Source: Halobacillus_B sp963739045
GTDB lineage: Bacteria > Bacillota > Bacilli > Bacillales > Halobacillaceae
Assembly: GCA_963739045.1 (NCBI GenBank)
Contig: CAVTYY010000001.1
Span: 868,001-932,000 of the forward strand
Length of the DNA stretch: 64,000 nucleotides
Direction: 5' to 3'
The translations under genes were made by a program, and so were the position numbers. The notes beneath the pieces are model-generated. The model was not told the DNA's origin, made no database searches, and was given only the letters and a program-made list of their open reading frames with translations. Within the stretch, counting starts at the first letter, position 1. Each line of letters starts with the position of its first letter. Below, piece after piece: positions 16,283 through 25,343 of the stretch.

Positions 16283-18565
16283 TTGGAAAAACAAATGAGT
16301 ATTTCTGTTCGAGAACTTGCGGAATATGTCTTCCGCACAGGAAGTATAGACAATCGCTTCCGATCAAACTCCACGTTAACGGAAGGGACAGCCATTCACC
16401 AGGCAGTGCAAAAAGAGTACAAAGAGGGTGAAGAGAAAGAGGTGAGTCTGGAATACGTGTATTCCTCTGAGGAAATCTCCCTCAAAATCCATGGTCGCTG
16501 CGATGGTATTCTATCCTCTTCTGAAGGGGTGGTCATAGATGAAATTAAATCGACGGCGAGAGATTTGGAAGAGATTACGGAGGAAAGTTATCCAGTTTAC
16601 TGGGCCCAAGCAAAAGGATATGCGTTTATTTATTTAATGAATCATGAACAAGAATCCATCGGTGTCCAGCTTACTTATGTGCAGAAACAGACCCGTGAAA
16701 AGAAACGATTTTATCATACATTTTCAAAAGATGAATTACAGGAATTCATGGAACATGCTGTGAAAGAATACACTTCCTATGCGAGAATCCTGCTGCATAT
16801 CCGTGAGCAGAAGTCTAATTCAATTCCGGATCTTTCTTTTCCCTTCCCGGACTATCGAAAAGGACAGCGTAAGCTTGCGGGAAGTGTCTATCGTACGATC
16901 GAAGAAAAGCGGAATTTATACGCACAAGCTCCCACAGGTATAGGGAAAACGATTTCCACTTTATTTCCAGCTATTAAAGCCATGGTTGACCGCGAACAGG
17001 AGAGGATATTTTATTTAACTGCTAAGACAGTTACCAGGACTACCGCAGAGGAAGCACTTAAGCGGATGGAAAACCACGGCCTTATTCTAAGATCAGTGAC
17101 CTTAACCGCAAAGGACAAAATATGTTTTCAGGAAGAAACAATCTGTCAGCCAGATTACTGTCCCTTCGCCGATGGTTACTACGACCGGATTAACGGGGCT
17201 ATTGTAGATGTTTTACTAAATGAAACCCAATTAACCCGTCCTGTTATCGAGGAATATGCAAAAAAACACAGGGTATGTCCATTTGAGTTCTCCCTCGATC
17301 TTACTGATGTTGTGGATGTCATAATTGGAGACTACAATTATATTTTTGATCCGCGAGTTTCATTGAAAAGATTGCTGCCGGAGCAAAAGAAAAATACGGT
17401 GCTGCTCATTGATGAATCTCATAACCTGGTGGAGCGAGCGCGTGAAATGTTTTCTGCAAGTCTCTCCCAGCAGGCATATAGACAAGTGGAGCAAGAGTGG
17501 GGAGCCTTGAATGAAACACTAACTCAGGCAGCGAAGGCAGTCAGAAAAGATCTGGATACTTTAAGCGAACGGAATTCTGGGGAACTAGAGTTTGCAGTGG
17601 AAAGTATTCCAGGTGAACTAGAAGAGAATTTGGAGCGGTTTATCAATAAGGCAGACCAAGAACTCAAAAATGAAACAGAAGAAGAGAGGTCAGAGCAGCT
17701 TCTCGATACATATTTCGCTGCTCAAAATTTTATTAAAATTCTTCAATTAGCTGATGAGCACTATATAAATATCTGCACCAACAGCCGGGAGGATTTCATA
17801 GTGAAGTTGTACTGTCTCGATCCTTCTCATGTTCTACATCAAACAACCAAAGCTTTTCGGTCAAGCGTTTTCTTCTCGGCAACTCTTTCTCCTTTCGCTT
17901 ACTATAAGGACATGCTTGGTGGAAAGAAAGAGGATTACATTTTAAGACTTCCCTCTCCATACGAGTCTGAACAAATTGATGTGGTGGTCGCACCTATCTC
18001 CACTCGCTTTAAAAATAGAGAGCGAACGGCGGACAAGCTTGTAGAACTGCTACGTACTCAAGTGGAGGAAAATCCGGGGAACCATTTGTTTTTCTTCCCT
18101 TCTTATCATTACATGAATATGATTTATGAGCGATTCAATCAATCTTCTTCATTTGAAACAGCTGCTCAGGAACAAGGCATGGATGAATGGCGTCGCGATG
18201 ATTTTCTTGCGCAATTTGTAGAAGGTGGTCAGCTTGCTGGATTTGCAGTGCTTGGTGGTGTTTTTTCAGAAGGAGTAGATCTGCGCGGAGATCGCTTAAA
18301 CGGGGTCGCTGTGGTGGGGATCGGCCTGGCCCCAAGGAGTTTCGAAAAAGAATTAATTAAGAACTATTTTTCAAATATCGGAAAGAATGGCTATGACTAT
18401 GCGTATGTGTACCCGGGAATGAATAAAGTCCTTCAGGCAGGAGGGCGGTTAATCCGCTCAGAGGAAGATCAAGGAACCATTCAATTAATTGATGATCGAT
18501 TTTTGACACCTAAATACCTGAACCTTTTCCCGGATGATTGGGGGAATTATCGAATATTAAGCTGA
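16283..18565 (+). CDS. XPD/DinG-like Fe-S helicase with N-terminal PD-(D/E)XK nuclease-like domain
   Basis: Residues 1-180 have a RecB-like nuclease pattern (HGRCDGIL then VVIDEIKST, with a conserved downstream Gln in the YWAQAKGYAFIY segment). The helicase follows: Walker A APTGIGKT near residue 216, four cysteines (KICFQ, TICQPDYCPF, HRVCPF) suited to a 4Fe-4S cluster as in XPD/DinG, DESH box near 376, and a C-terminal motif (GVFSEGVDLRG, QAGGRLIRSEED). It is expected to be a 5'-3' DNA helicase in repair. I favour the TTG at 16283 (MEKQMSISVREL), behind AAAGAGGTGG. The first ATG at 16241 has no RBS and adds 14 residues. Confidence 0.85.
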   Translation: MEKQMSISVRELAEYVFRTGSIDNRFRSNSTLTEGTAIHQAVQKEYKEGEEKEVSLEYVYSSEEISLKIHGRCDGILSSSEGVVIDEIKSTARDLEEITEESYPVYWAQAKGYAFIYLMNHEQESIGVQLTYVQKQTREKKRFYHTFSKDELQEFMEHAVKEYTSYARILLHIREQKSNSIPDLSFPFPDYRKGQRKLAGSVYRTIEEKRNLYAQAPTGIGKTISTLFPAIKAMVDREQERIFYLTAKTVTRTTAEEALKRMENHGLILRSVTLTAKDKICFQEETICQPDYCPFADGYYDRINGAIVDVLLNETQLTRPVIEEYAKKHRVCPFEFSLDLTDVVDVIIGDYNYIFDPRVSLKRLLPEQKKNTVLLIDESHNLVERAREMFSASLSQQAYRQVEQEWGALNETLTQAAKAVRKDLDTLSERNSGELEFAVESIPGELEENLERFINKADQELKNETEEERSEQLLDTYFAAQNFIKILQLADEHYINICTNSREDFIVKLYCLDPSHVLHQTTKAFRSSVFFSATLSPFAYYKDMLGGKKEDYILRLPSPYESEQIDVVVAPISTRFKNRERTADKLVELLRTQVEENPGNHLFFFPSYHYMNMIYERFNQSSSFETAAQEQGMDEWRRDDFLAQFVEGGQLAGFAVLGGVFSEGVDLRGDRLNGVAVVGIGLAPRSFEKELIKNYFSNIGKNGYDYAYVYPGMNKVLQAGGRLIRSEEDQGTIQLIDDRFLTPKYLNLFPDDWGNYRILS

Positions 18566-18617
18566 AATATTTCCCGGGTAATAAAATACGACAAATGTTG
18601 TAGAATCTCTCAGCCTA

Positions 18618-18649
18618 TTTGGTCAAATGAAAATACACTGTTTTGGTCA
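18618..18649 (+). promoter_or_regulatory. Direct repeat TTTGGTCA upstream of the SDR operon
   Basis: TTTGGTCA occurs at 18618-18625 and 18642-18649, spaced about two helical turns, upstream of a TATAAT at about 18673. A regulator site is possible. Confidence 0.3.
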
Positions 18650-18709
18650 TGTTTTCACTCTTCTGTCTTTTTATAATGGGGTTAACAAGAAAAAAAGGGA
18701 GAGATAAAT

Positions 18710-19441
18710 ATGAACCAAACGATTATGATTACAGGTGCCTCCAAAGGACTGGGAAGGGCATTGGCGCTGGGATTTGCAAAGAAAGGTAATCGCTTAGCCA
18801 TTTGTGCAAGAGGTAAAGAAGAGCTGTTCAGAGTAAAGGAACAGATCGAAACTGAAGGGGCAGCAGTCATCGCGATTCAAGCTGACGCAGTCAAGTCTGA
18901 AGACGTCGAACGGTTTGTTTCAGTTGTCGAAGAACAGTGGGGAGCGATAGATGTGCTCATCAACAATGCTTCCATTTTTGGTCCCGGGCCAGAATATTTA
19001 CTCGATTACGATGTGAAAAGGTTTGAAGAAGTCCTGCGGGTCAATGTCATGAATCCATTTATTGTGACCAAAAGGGTTCTGCCAGGCATGCTTACTAGAA
19101 AAAACGGTTCGATCATCAATATAACCTCTGAAGCAGGTCATACAGGCTTTGCAGAGTGGGGTGCCTATGGGATATCTAAATTTGCCGTTGAAGGAATGAC
19201 TCAGACCTGGGCAGAGGAAGCCGCTGATTACAACGTGAGGATAAATATGGTGGATCCTGGAGAAATGGATACAGAAATGCATGATATTGCTGTGCCCGGC
19301 TGTGATTATCCTTTAGCGAAACCAGAAGAGCGGCTGGAAGTGTTTTATTACCTTGCTTCTGATGCTTCCGAAAACAGGACAGGCGAAAGGTTTGAAGCGG
19401 CAGTATTTAATGGGGGCGAAGCAGGTGAAGAACATGAGTAA
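18710..19441 (+). CDS. SDR-family oxidoreductase
   Basis: The 243-aa classical short-chain dehydrogenase has the cofactor motif TGASKGLGRA, then NNASIF, the catalytic Ser in NITSEAG, and YGISK with the catalytic Tyr/Lys. R-containing residues after strand 2 (ICARGKEEL) suggest NADPH preference. Substrate unknown. It is the first gene of a three-gene operon and its stop overlaps the next start by 8 bases, pointing to coupled translation. Confidence 0.88.
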   Translation: MNQTIMITGASKGLGRALALGFAKKGNRLAICARGKEELFRVKEQIETEGAAVIAIQADAVKSEDVERFVSVVEEQWGAIDVLINNASIFGPGPEYLLDYDVKRFEEVLRVNVMNPFIVTKRVLPGMLTRKNGSIINITSEAGHTGFAEWGAYGISKFAVEGMTQTWAEEAADYNVRINMVDPGEMDTEMHDIAVPGCDYPLAKPEERLEVFYYLASDASENRTGERFEAAVFNGGEAGEEHE

Positions 19442-20459
19442 AGCAGCTATGAAGTTTCATGTTCCTGATCATTTGCATGCTTCAAGTCCTGTGGAACACA
19501 ACGGCACCTCAAGGAATGATGTGCGTATGATGGTGCTTGACCGTTTAACTGGCGAATATCAGCACGATCGGTTTCCTTCGATAAGCTCCTATTTGAGAAA
19601 AGGCGATGTACTCGTGTTCAACCAGTCAAGAACAATTCCTGCTCGTTTAACTGCAATTTATAAGAAAAAGGAAATTGAAGTAAGGCTGGCCAGAAAGATT
19701 AAAGAAACAGTTTGGGAAGTGTTAATAGTCGGCGCCTCTTTATCAAGGGGAGATCGGGTGCAGTTTACTGACGGCCATGAGGCACAAATTGAAGGAAACG
19801 GCAGTGAAACTCCCTTAGTACAGCTCTCCTTCGAACTAAAAGGGATGGATTTCTGGGAATTTATATTTAAATACGGAACACCGATTTACTATGAGTATAT
19901 TAAGGAACCGTGGCCATTAGCGGATTATCAGACGTTGTATAGCTGCTCGCCAGGTTCTGTGGAGATGACTTCCGCGGGCCGGGCTTTTACTTGGAAACAG
20001 TTAGCTGAACTTGAAAAAAGGGGAGTGGAAACAGCCTTCTTAACTCTCCATACTTCTTTAAGCTACTATTCAAATAACCAATGGCCGAATCCATCTTCCC
20101 ATCCAGAATCTTATGTGATCCCGGAAAAGACAAAATTTCTTGTGCAGCAAGCCAAAAGGGAAGGAAGAAGAATCATTGCCGTGGGAACTACTGTAGTCAG
20201 AGCGTTAGAATCAGCAGCGGATGTAACAGGAGAGCTAAAGAATCTTAAGGACCTTTCCTATCTTTACGTAGATGAAAAACATCCATTATCCATTGTCGAT
20301 GGACTCTTGACCGGTTTTCATGAACCTGAAGCAAGCCATCTTGATTTATTAAAAGCATTTATAGATGAAGAACAGTTAATGACTGCTTATCAAAGTGCAA
20401 TTTCCGAGGGATATAAATGGCATGAGTTTGGGGACGTAAACCTCATCCTGGAGCGATAA
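19434..20459 (+). CDS. QueA-like protein (SAM:tRNA ribosyltransferase-isomerase paralogue)
   Basis: The 341-aa protein keeps the QueA frame: RMMVLDRLTGEY, DVLVFNQSRTIPARL, YQTLYSCSPGS, IIAVGTTVVRALE and FGDVNLI. However, blocks near-invariant in true QueA are altered: the usual PTAGLHFT is TSAGRAFT, TLHVGLGTF is TLHTSLSYY, and the HNMHxE region reads HPESYVIPE. It also lies outside the ruvB-queA-tgt neighbourhood. It may therefore act on another substrate than preQ1-tRNA. The start at 19434 (MSKAAMKF) has AGGTGAAG upstream. Confidence 0.82.
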   Translation: MSKAAMKFHVPDHLHASSPVEHNGTSRNDVRMMVLDRLTGEYQHDRFPSISSYLRKGDVLVFNQSRTIPARLTAIYKKKEIEVRLARKIKETVWEVLIVGASLSRGDRVQFTDGHEAQIEGNGSETPLVQLSFELKGMDFWEFIFKYGTPIYYEYIKEPWPLADYQTLYSCSPGSVEMTSAGRAFTWKQLAELEKRGVETAFLTLHTSLSYYSNNQWPNPSSHPESYVIPEKTKFLVQQAKREGRRIIAVGTTVVRALESAADVTGELKNLKDLSYLYVDEKHPLSIVDGLLTGFHEPEASHLDLLKAFIDEEQLMTAYQSAISEGYKWHEFGDVNLILER

Positions 20460-20460
20460 A

Positions 20461-20820
20461 ATGAGGCTGCTCAGATGGCATCATTTTGGAATAGAAGTAA
20501 GCAGTCTTCCTCGGTCTAAATATTTTTATAAGCATTTTTTTAATTGCGAGATTGAGACGGAGTTTCACGATAGAGGTGAGGTTGCATTCTTTTTGAAAAA
20601 TGGTGACTTTAGGATTGAATTGGTTTCTCCAGAAGGCAGGAGTGCAGGAAATACTGGAGTTCATTTAGCCATTGAGGTAACAGCACTTTCGGCATGGGTG
20701 AAGTACCTGAAAGGAAAGGGGTTAGCACCTGTTGAAGGACCCTTGCGTATTAAAAATTACTTTACCGTTTTCTATCAGGGTCCGGACGGGGAATTGATAG
20801 AATTAATTGAAGTAAGTTGA
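20461..20820 (+). CDS. VOC-family protein
   Basis: A 119-aa single-module glyoxalase-fold protein: RWHHFGIEVSSLPRSKYFYK at the start and FYQGPDGELIELIE at the end supply the usual His and Glu metal ligands. It begins 1 base after the QueA-like stop, so it is translated with it. A lactoylglutathione-lyase-like or epimerase role is possible; the substrate is unknown. Confidence 0.82.
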   Translation: MRLLRWHHFGIEVSSLPRSKYFYKHFFNCEIETEFHDRGEVAFFLKNGDFRIELVSPEGRSAGNTGVHLAIEVTALSAWVKYLKGKGLAPVEGPLRIKNYFTVFYQGPDGELIELIEVS

Positions 20821-20936
20821 TTTGATGGAAGATTTGCAGACATTAGGAGATTAGTTAGAAATCAAGTCCTTCAGAAACGTGCAGGATTGTGTAAGACTCG
20901 ATTTCGAGGTAATTAATGCCCGTTACCTGATTAAGA

Positions 20937-21064
20937 GTAAGGGCGGCGGGGAAACGATTCGCTTTCCTGTGGGGGAACTGGCGAGCTTCCTCGTTCGTTT
21001 CACTCCCTGTGGGATCTCGCCTAGTACCTTCTCCCACGGGAGTCTCATCGTTTCCCCGCCACCC
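20937..21064 (+). repeat. GC-rich Bacillaceae intergenic repeat, copy 1
   Basis: The ends GGCGGGGAAACGAT and ATCGTTTCCCCGCC are perfect inverted arms. Internal blocks CGCTTTCC, TGGGG, CTCG, CTGTGGG and GGGAGTCTCA are shared with copy 2 in the other orientation. Confidence 0.75.
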
Positions 21065-21373
21065 TACCCATAGGTTGATGAACGGACCTTATCCAATGTC
21101 TTCCGAGTTACTTGTTAACTAACTATTCTTTGTAACAGACCGTCTTTCCAATCTTTGAAAGGGCAACACTATTTGTTTCCGTTTCATCCAATCAAGGTAG
21201 AAGGGAAGGGAATGACGCACAGTTTCCCGACAATCCATTCAATGTAGATACAAGTCTCTTCCCGAAGAATAGCATCATCACTTCCTCCATATTAGAAGAG
21301 ATATGCTCATGGGACATGTATGCTGACACTAGAATTTTCGCTTTTTCTTGAAGGGGTTTCGAGATTCTATTAT

Positions 21374-21502
21374 GGCAAGGGGGCGGAGGGAAAGGTGAGA
21401 CTCCTGTGGGAATTGCGGGACAGCTGAGACCCCACAGAGCTGTGCTCGAGGAGGCTCAGCGCCCGCCCCACGGAAAGCGAACCTTTTCCCGCAGCCCCTA
21501 AA
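21374..21502 (-). repeat. GC-rich Bacillaceae intergenic repeat, copy 2 (inverted)
   Basis: The reverse complement shows CGCTTTCCGTGGGG, CCTCCTCG, CTGTGGGGTCTCA and CACAGGAGTCTCACCT in the same order as copy 1, with many differences. It is the same family but clearly diverged. Confidence 0.75.
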
Positions 21503-21613
21503 CTCACACTAATGTCTCGAAACTGAGTCTTCAAGAATTGGGAGCTATTATGGAAAAGAGGCACTCTGGATTTAATCTGAACATCTACATTAAATCTAGT
21601 ATATTCATCTAAT

Positions 21614-21647
21614 AAAAAGAGTCAGCCGAATCTAGGCTGACTCTTTT
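21614..21647 (-). terminator. Terminator of the SSS symporter gene
   Basis: A 12-bp stem (AAAGAGTCAGCC / GGCTGACTCTTT) is followed by T residues on the minus strand. Confidence 0.88.
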
Positions 21648-21653
21648 CAATAC

Positions 21654-23288
21654 TTATGATGCTTTGCTTTTATCTTCTTCAGGCATGATCAGCGGCTGAG
21701 GCTTGCATTTCTTTTGCGTAAGCTCGGAAACTATGAAAATAAATACAAAAGCAGCCACACATGCTAACGTACGGAAAGGAAACAATACGATTCCTTCATC
21801 CGTCATCATAGGATAAGGCAGAAAAGCCGGAAGTCCAAGTGCGGGTTCGCCACCGCCAATTCTTAAGAATGCGGCAACAATCAACCCAGCAATGGAACCA
21901 TAAAGGTTTGCCTTCTTATAGAACAATGCCATTGTTAATTGTGGAAACAAAATGGTGTAAACTAAGTCTGAAGCTAAATACCAAAGAGTATAGACACTTT
22001 TAACATTCAACGCAATAATCATGGCACCTACACCTACAAGAATAATCGTGCGTTTAATGACTTTCTTTAATTTATCTTGGCTGGCATTTGGATTGATCAA
22101 CGGACGGTAGATATTCCAGGAAGCCATGGATGAGGCAGACAGGATTGATGAGTCCATGGAGGACATCACCGCTGCAGCCAAAGCTCCAAGCCCAATAGAA
22201 GATATGATGCCAGGGGTTAAGTACCGTAAGACATGCGGCAGAATAACCGATGGATTACTTGGTGACGGGAGTCCCAGGCTTGCCCAGTCAACATTGAATC
22301 CAACCACTCCAATGAGCACGGCTGGTACTGCAGCAATGATACAAATGATCCCGGCAGTAATGGAAAGCCACATCGCTGTTTTCTCATTTTTAGCGGAAAG
22401 AACTCTTTGGAAGTAGACTTGCCATGCAATACCCCCGAAAATTAATAATAACGCATAATCCAGCCAGTTCCAGAAGTAGTTTCCCCATTCAGAGTCCTTC
22501 CATCCATCTAATGGAGGGAACAGGTTAGAGTAAGACCCTAGCTCTCCAGAGTAGTTACTCCATGCAGACTGGAGTCCGCCAACGTGGCCGAGGGCAAAAG
22601 GCACAACTAGAATCAGCCCGATTAGTAAGATCGCCATCTGGAAAACGTCCGTATAAGCAACGGCCCACATTCCGCCTGCAACTGTATAAGCAATAGCGAT
22701 GACTCCTGATAAAATGATGGAGGTCGTGAAATCAATGTTTAGAATGGTTCCAAATGTCGTACCTAAAGCTGTTAAGATCGCTGCACTCCAAAACATTTCT
22801 CCAAGTAATGCCGGGATGTACAGGACACCTGCCATTCGTTTCCCGAACCGCTGCTCCAACGGATCAATAATCGTCATGAATTCATAACGGCGCATTTTTC
22901 TAGCGTAGAATATACCTCCGATAATTAAACTTAAGGCATATCCCCATGGAGCTTGTGCCCAGACGAGTCCATCAGTATAGGTGGATTCAGCCGTACCATT
23001 AACATAGCCGCCTCCTACCCAGGTAGCCGCCATAGTGAACATAGCAATTCCAAGCGGCAGACTCCTTTTAGCGACCATCATATCTGAGAGAGAACCGGAC
23101 TTGTTTGTAGCGAGGAAAGCTCCGATGTAGTATACCAGGGCATAGAAGGCTATCATGGCAATGAACCCGCCCCATTGAATATTATCGTTAGTAACAGCAA
23201 TGTAAATAACGAAAATGATTAGTAAAGTCCCCATTAAAATGAATGGTCCATTTTTAGATAAGAAGGACTGTTTCGATTGTTTTTCCAT
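21654..23288 (-). CDS. Sodium:solute symporter (SSS family, choline-transporter-like)
   Basis: The 544-aa protein has about 13 hydrophobic segments. SSS features include the N-terminal TWVGGGYVNGTAE segment, GGIAWQVYFQRVLSAK and AAAVMSSMDSSILSASS (the sodium-site serines). The overall pattern resembles the SLC5A7/CHT-type branch, so choline or a related osmolyte precursor is a reasonable guess for a salt-tolerant host, but the substrate is inferred. A long leader with two inverted repeats precedes it. The RBS is AGGAGTG. Confidence 0.85.
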   Translation of the reverse strand: MEKQSKQSFLSKNGPFILMGTLLIIFVIYIAVTNDNIQWGGFIAMIAFYALVYYIGAFLATNKSGSLSDMMVAKRSLPLGIAMFTMAATWVGGGYVNGTAESTYTDGLVWAQAPWGYALSLIIGGIFYARKMRRYEFMTIIDPLEQRFGKRMAGVLYIPALLGEMFWSAAILTALGTTFGTILNIDFTTSIILSGVIAIAYTVAGGMWAVAYTDVFQMAILLIGLILVVPFALGHVGGLQSAWSNYSGELGSYSNLFPPLDGWKDSEWGNYFWNWLDYALLLIFGGIAWQVYFQRVLSAKNEKTAMWLSITAGIICIIAAVPAVLIGVVGFNVDWASLGLPSPSNPSVILPHVLRYLTPGIISSIGLGALAAAVMSSMDSSILSASSMASWNIYRPLINPNASQDKLKKVIKRTIILVGVGAMIIALNVKSVYTLWYLASDLVYTILFPQLTMALFYKKANLYGSIAGLIVAAFLRIGGGEPALGLPAFLPYPMMTDEGIVLFPFRTLACVAAFVFIFIVSELTQKKCKPQPLIMPEEDKSKAS

Positions 23289-23312
23289 TCATATCACTCC
23301 TTTGTTATTATT

Positions 23313-23324
23313 CGGAATATTCCG
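23313..23324. promoter_or_regulatory. 12-bp perfect palindrome before the SSS symporter
   Basis: CGGAATATTCCG lies 25 bases before the start codon; a possible repressor site. Confidence 0.4.
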
Positions 23325-23388
23325 TAAATCACGACAGACGTACGGTTTCCTTAAATAACTGCTCTCAGTTATTCGTAGATAGTCCGCA

Positions 23389-23419
23389 GTTCGTTCTATT
23401 CCAAGGTGTAAGAACGAAC
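23389..23419. promoter_or_regulatory. Inverted repeat in the SSS symporter leader
   Basis: GTTCGTTCT and AGAACGAAC are perfect 9-bp arms around a 13-base spacer. It may be an operator or an RNA hairpin. Confidence 0.4.
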
Positions 23420-23520
23420 GTCTGCTTTTGGTTTAATGTGCAATTCCGTGGGCTTGACGACCGATTTGTCTAACTTGATTAATTTTGTTAAGAAAAAATT
23501 TAATCTTTTTAACAGCTTTT

Positions 23521-23549
23521 ACACTATCAATCCTAGTAAAGTTTGTCAA
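23521..23549 (-). promoter_or_regulatory. Probable sigma-A promoter for the SSS symporter
   Basis: TTGACA, 17-base spacer, TAGTGT on the minus strand. The -35 is perfect and the -10 weak. It would give a leader of about 225 bases, containing both inverted repeats. Confidence 0.45.
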
Positions 23550-23596
23550 AGTGAGAATTACACGTAAGGTCTCTTAGTTGAAAAAAATACATAACT

Positions 23597-23623
23597 AAAA
23601 AACACCAGCAGATGCGCTGGTGT
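23597..23623 (-). terminator. Terminator of the methyltransferase gene
   Basis: ACACCAGC / GCTGGTGT hairpin followed by TTTTTT on the minus strand. Confidence 0.85.
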
Positions 23624-23654
23624 CATAAATGTGGGGAGGGAGGCCATTTGATTT

Positions 23655-25112
23655 TTAAAGCAACTCGAAGATATGATCACAAAACCGGTTTATATGATGC
23701 TGATTGTCCGGCGAGATTTGATAGATGTCAAAAACAAACTGGTTTATTTGGTCTTGTAATACTTGTACAGGAAAGTTTTCCTCAGCTTTTTTTCCGTCAA
23801 CAAGCTGCTCTGCGCACTTCGTAACCGCAGCTTTCATAGCAGGAGAGGGTTCGATATAGGGCAGTCTTTTTATATAACCAGATGTAATCATATTCGTCCG
23901 ATTCAGTACTTTTCTCAGCATGTATTTAATAAGATTACTGTTTAATAAACCTAAAATATAGTAAAGGTCTTCCCTGTTGTTCGGAAACAGGTTAGCGTTG
24001 ACGCCGAACAAACTTCCCTTTGGAAGGTAGGCAGCAGAGAAGTTTATCCCCATGGAAGAACAGGTGATGCCTTCTTTATAAAAGTAGGATTTGTTCCTTA
24101 AGACAAAGGTATTGCTATGCTCGGCGTAGACGGGCCAATCTTTATGAATATAAAATTTAGGCGGATAGTACCATGCATCCTTATTTCCACCATTTTTATA
24201 AAAGGGAATCCATACGTCTTGATCTTCTGTCCTCTCGTCTGGCTTGACGAGGAATTGACCGTCATTTCCGGTTGAAATTCCTGTGCCTCCTTGGACCACG
24301 GAATCAAGCATCGTATACTCTTTATGAAAATGATTTAATATTTCCTGAGGAACATTAATTGCAAAATTTCTATTGGGAAGACCTTCGTAAACCTGCTGAG
24401 CCAGGAATTGAATTCTCTCTGAAGGAGGAGAGGCATACTCTTCTTCTGTTAAGCGATCAACTAATCTCATAGGTTTTACGCTGGTTTTTTCATTAGGTTT
24501 CCGTTTTACAATCGTTAAGATAGCCGTTCGGACATTGGCGTTTCCCATGAGAAACAAACGCCTGGGAGCCAGTATAATTTCCTGAATTTCTGTTTGTTTT
24601 ATTAGAAACCTTCGAAAGGCTCTATAATACACGTTGGTTAAAAAGGAGTCCTGAACAATCATGGTCAAGACTCCTCCATCTTTTAAAGTTTTCAGACCAT
24701 GATAGACAAATAAAGCATAGAGGTTAGGAAGGCCAATTTCCTCGAACTGTTCACCCAGCCAATGTTTATTATTTTGAAAGTAAGAGCTTTGTCTTTTTGA
24801 TTTATACGGAGGATTTCCAATGATCGCATCATACTTTATTTCTTTCTCTGGCATTAAAAAATCCCTGTTTTCGAAATGAATCTCAGGATGAGGATTTTTG
24901 ATCTTTAAGTCGATATCAAAGGCATGCAATCGATCGGGAGGGTGACCTTGTTTCAATAATTCACGAACAAATACTCCATCTCCCGTACAAGGATCAAGAA
25001 TAAGCGGAGAGGAAGAAGGGTCATTGAAATGGCTGAGAATTTTTTGGACCATGTATTCTGCAGTGGTTTGCGGTGTTTCGTACTGCCCCATTGCACGTTG
25101 ATAAGATAACAT
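23655..25112 (-). CDS. N6-adenine DNA methyltransferase (TaqI/Eco57I-like), orphan
   Basis: In this 485-aa protein the SAM-binding motif I is LDPCTGDGVFVRELL and the catalytic motif IV is AIIGNPPYKS, the gamma-class adenine methyltransferase order. The C-terminal half (from about 250) resembles a TaqI-like target recognition domain. QYETPQTTAEYMV at the N-terminus is the motif X region. There is no nuclease domain in the protein and no restriction gene next to it, so it is an orphan or degraded system. The RBS is AGGAGGGG. Confidence 0.85.
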   Translation of the reverse strand: MLSYQRAMGQYETPQTTAEYMVQKILSHFNDPSSSPLILDPCTGDGVFVRELLKQGHPPDRLHAFDIDLKIKNPHPEIHFENRDFLMPEKEIKYDAIIGNPPYKSKRQSSYFQNNKHWLGEQFEEIGLPNLYALFVYHGLKTLKDGGVLTMIVQDSFLTNVYYRAFRRFLIKQTEIQEIILAPRRLFLMGNANVRTAILTIVKRKPNEKTSVKPMRLVDRLTEEEYASPPSERIQFLAQQVYEGLPNRNFAINVPQEILNHFHKEYTMLDSVVQGGTGISTGNDGQFLVKPDERTEDQDVWIPFYKNGGNKDAWYYPPKFYIHKDWPVYAEHSNTFVLRNKSYFYKEGITCSSMGINFSAAYLPKGSLFGVNANLFPNNREDLYYILGLLNSNLIKYMLRKVLNRTNMITSGYIKRLPYIEPSPAMKAAVTKCAEQLVDGKKAEENFPVQVLQDQINQFVFDIYQISPDNQHHINRFCDHIFELL

Positions 25113-25343
25113 AAATACCCCTCCTGTACGTTAAGGGTATATTTTACTACTATACAAGGTAAAAGTCACCAAATTATAGTTAATAAGTATTATAAATTGT
25201 GGATATATTATAGTTAAAAAGGTTTATTAGAAAAAAGAATTGCTGCCAGATGCTGGAAGGGAAGCGTCAGATTTTTGCGGTATTTGGATTGTGGTCCATC
25301 TTCCGATATGATAATGAAGGAAAGAATAAAAAGGAGTGATCCT

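Larger units (their letters stand above)
20821..21653. other. Long gene-free region with an inverted pair of repeats
   Basis: Over 800 bases carry two GC-rich repeat copies in opposite orientation (listed separately) and nothing else I can support. Apparent short frames through it are derived from the repeats. Confidence 0.6.

Noticed and set aside
20879..21073. Short frames in the 20.9-21.5 kb region
   Set aside because: They are translations of the GC-rich repeats, with no RBS.
23655..25112. A complete restriction-modification or defence island
   Set aside because: Only the methyltransferase is present; neighbours are a symporter and a peptidase.
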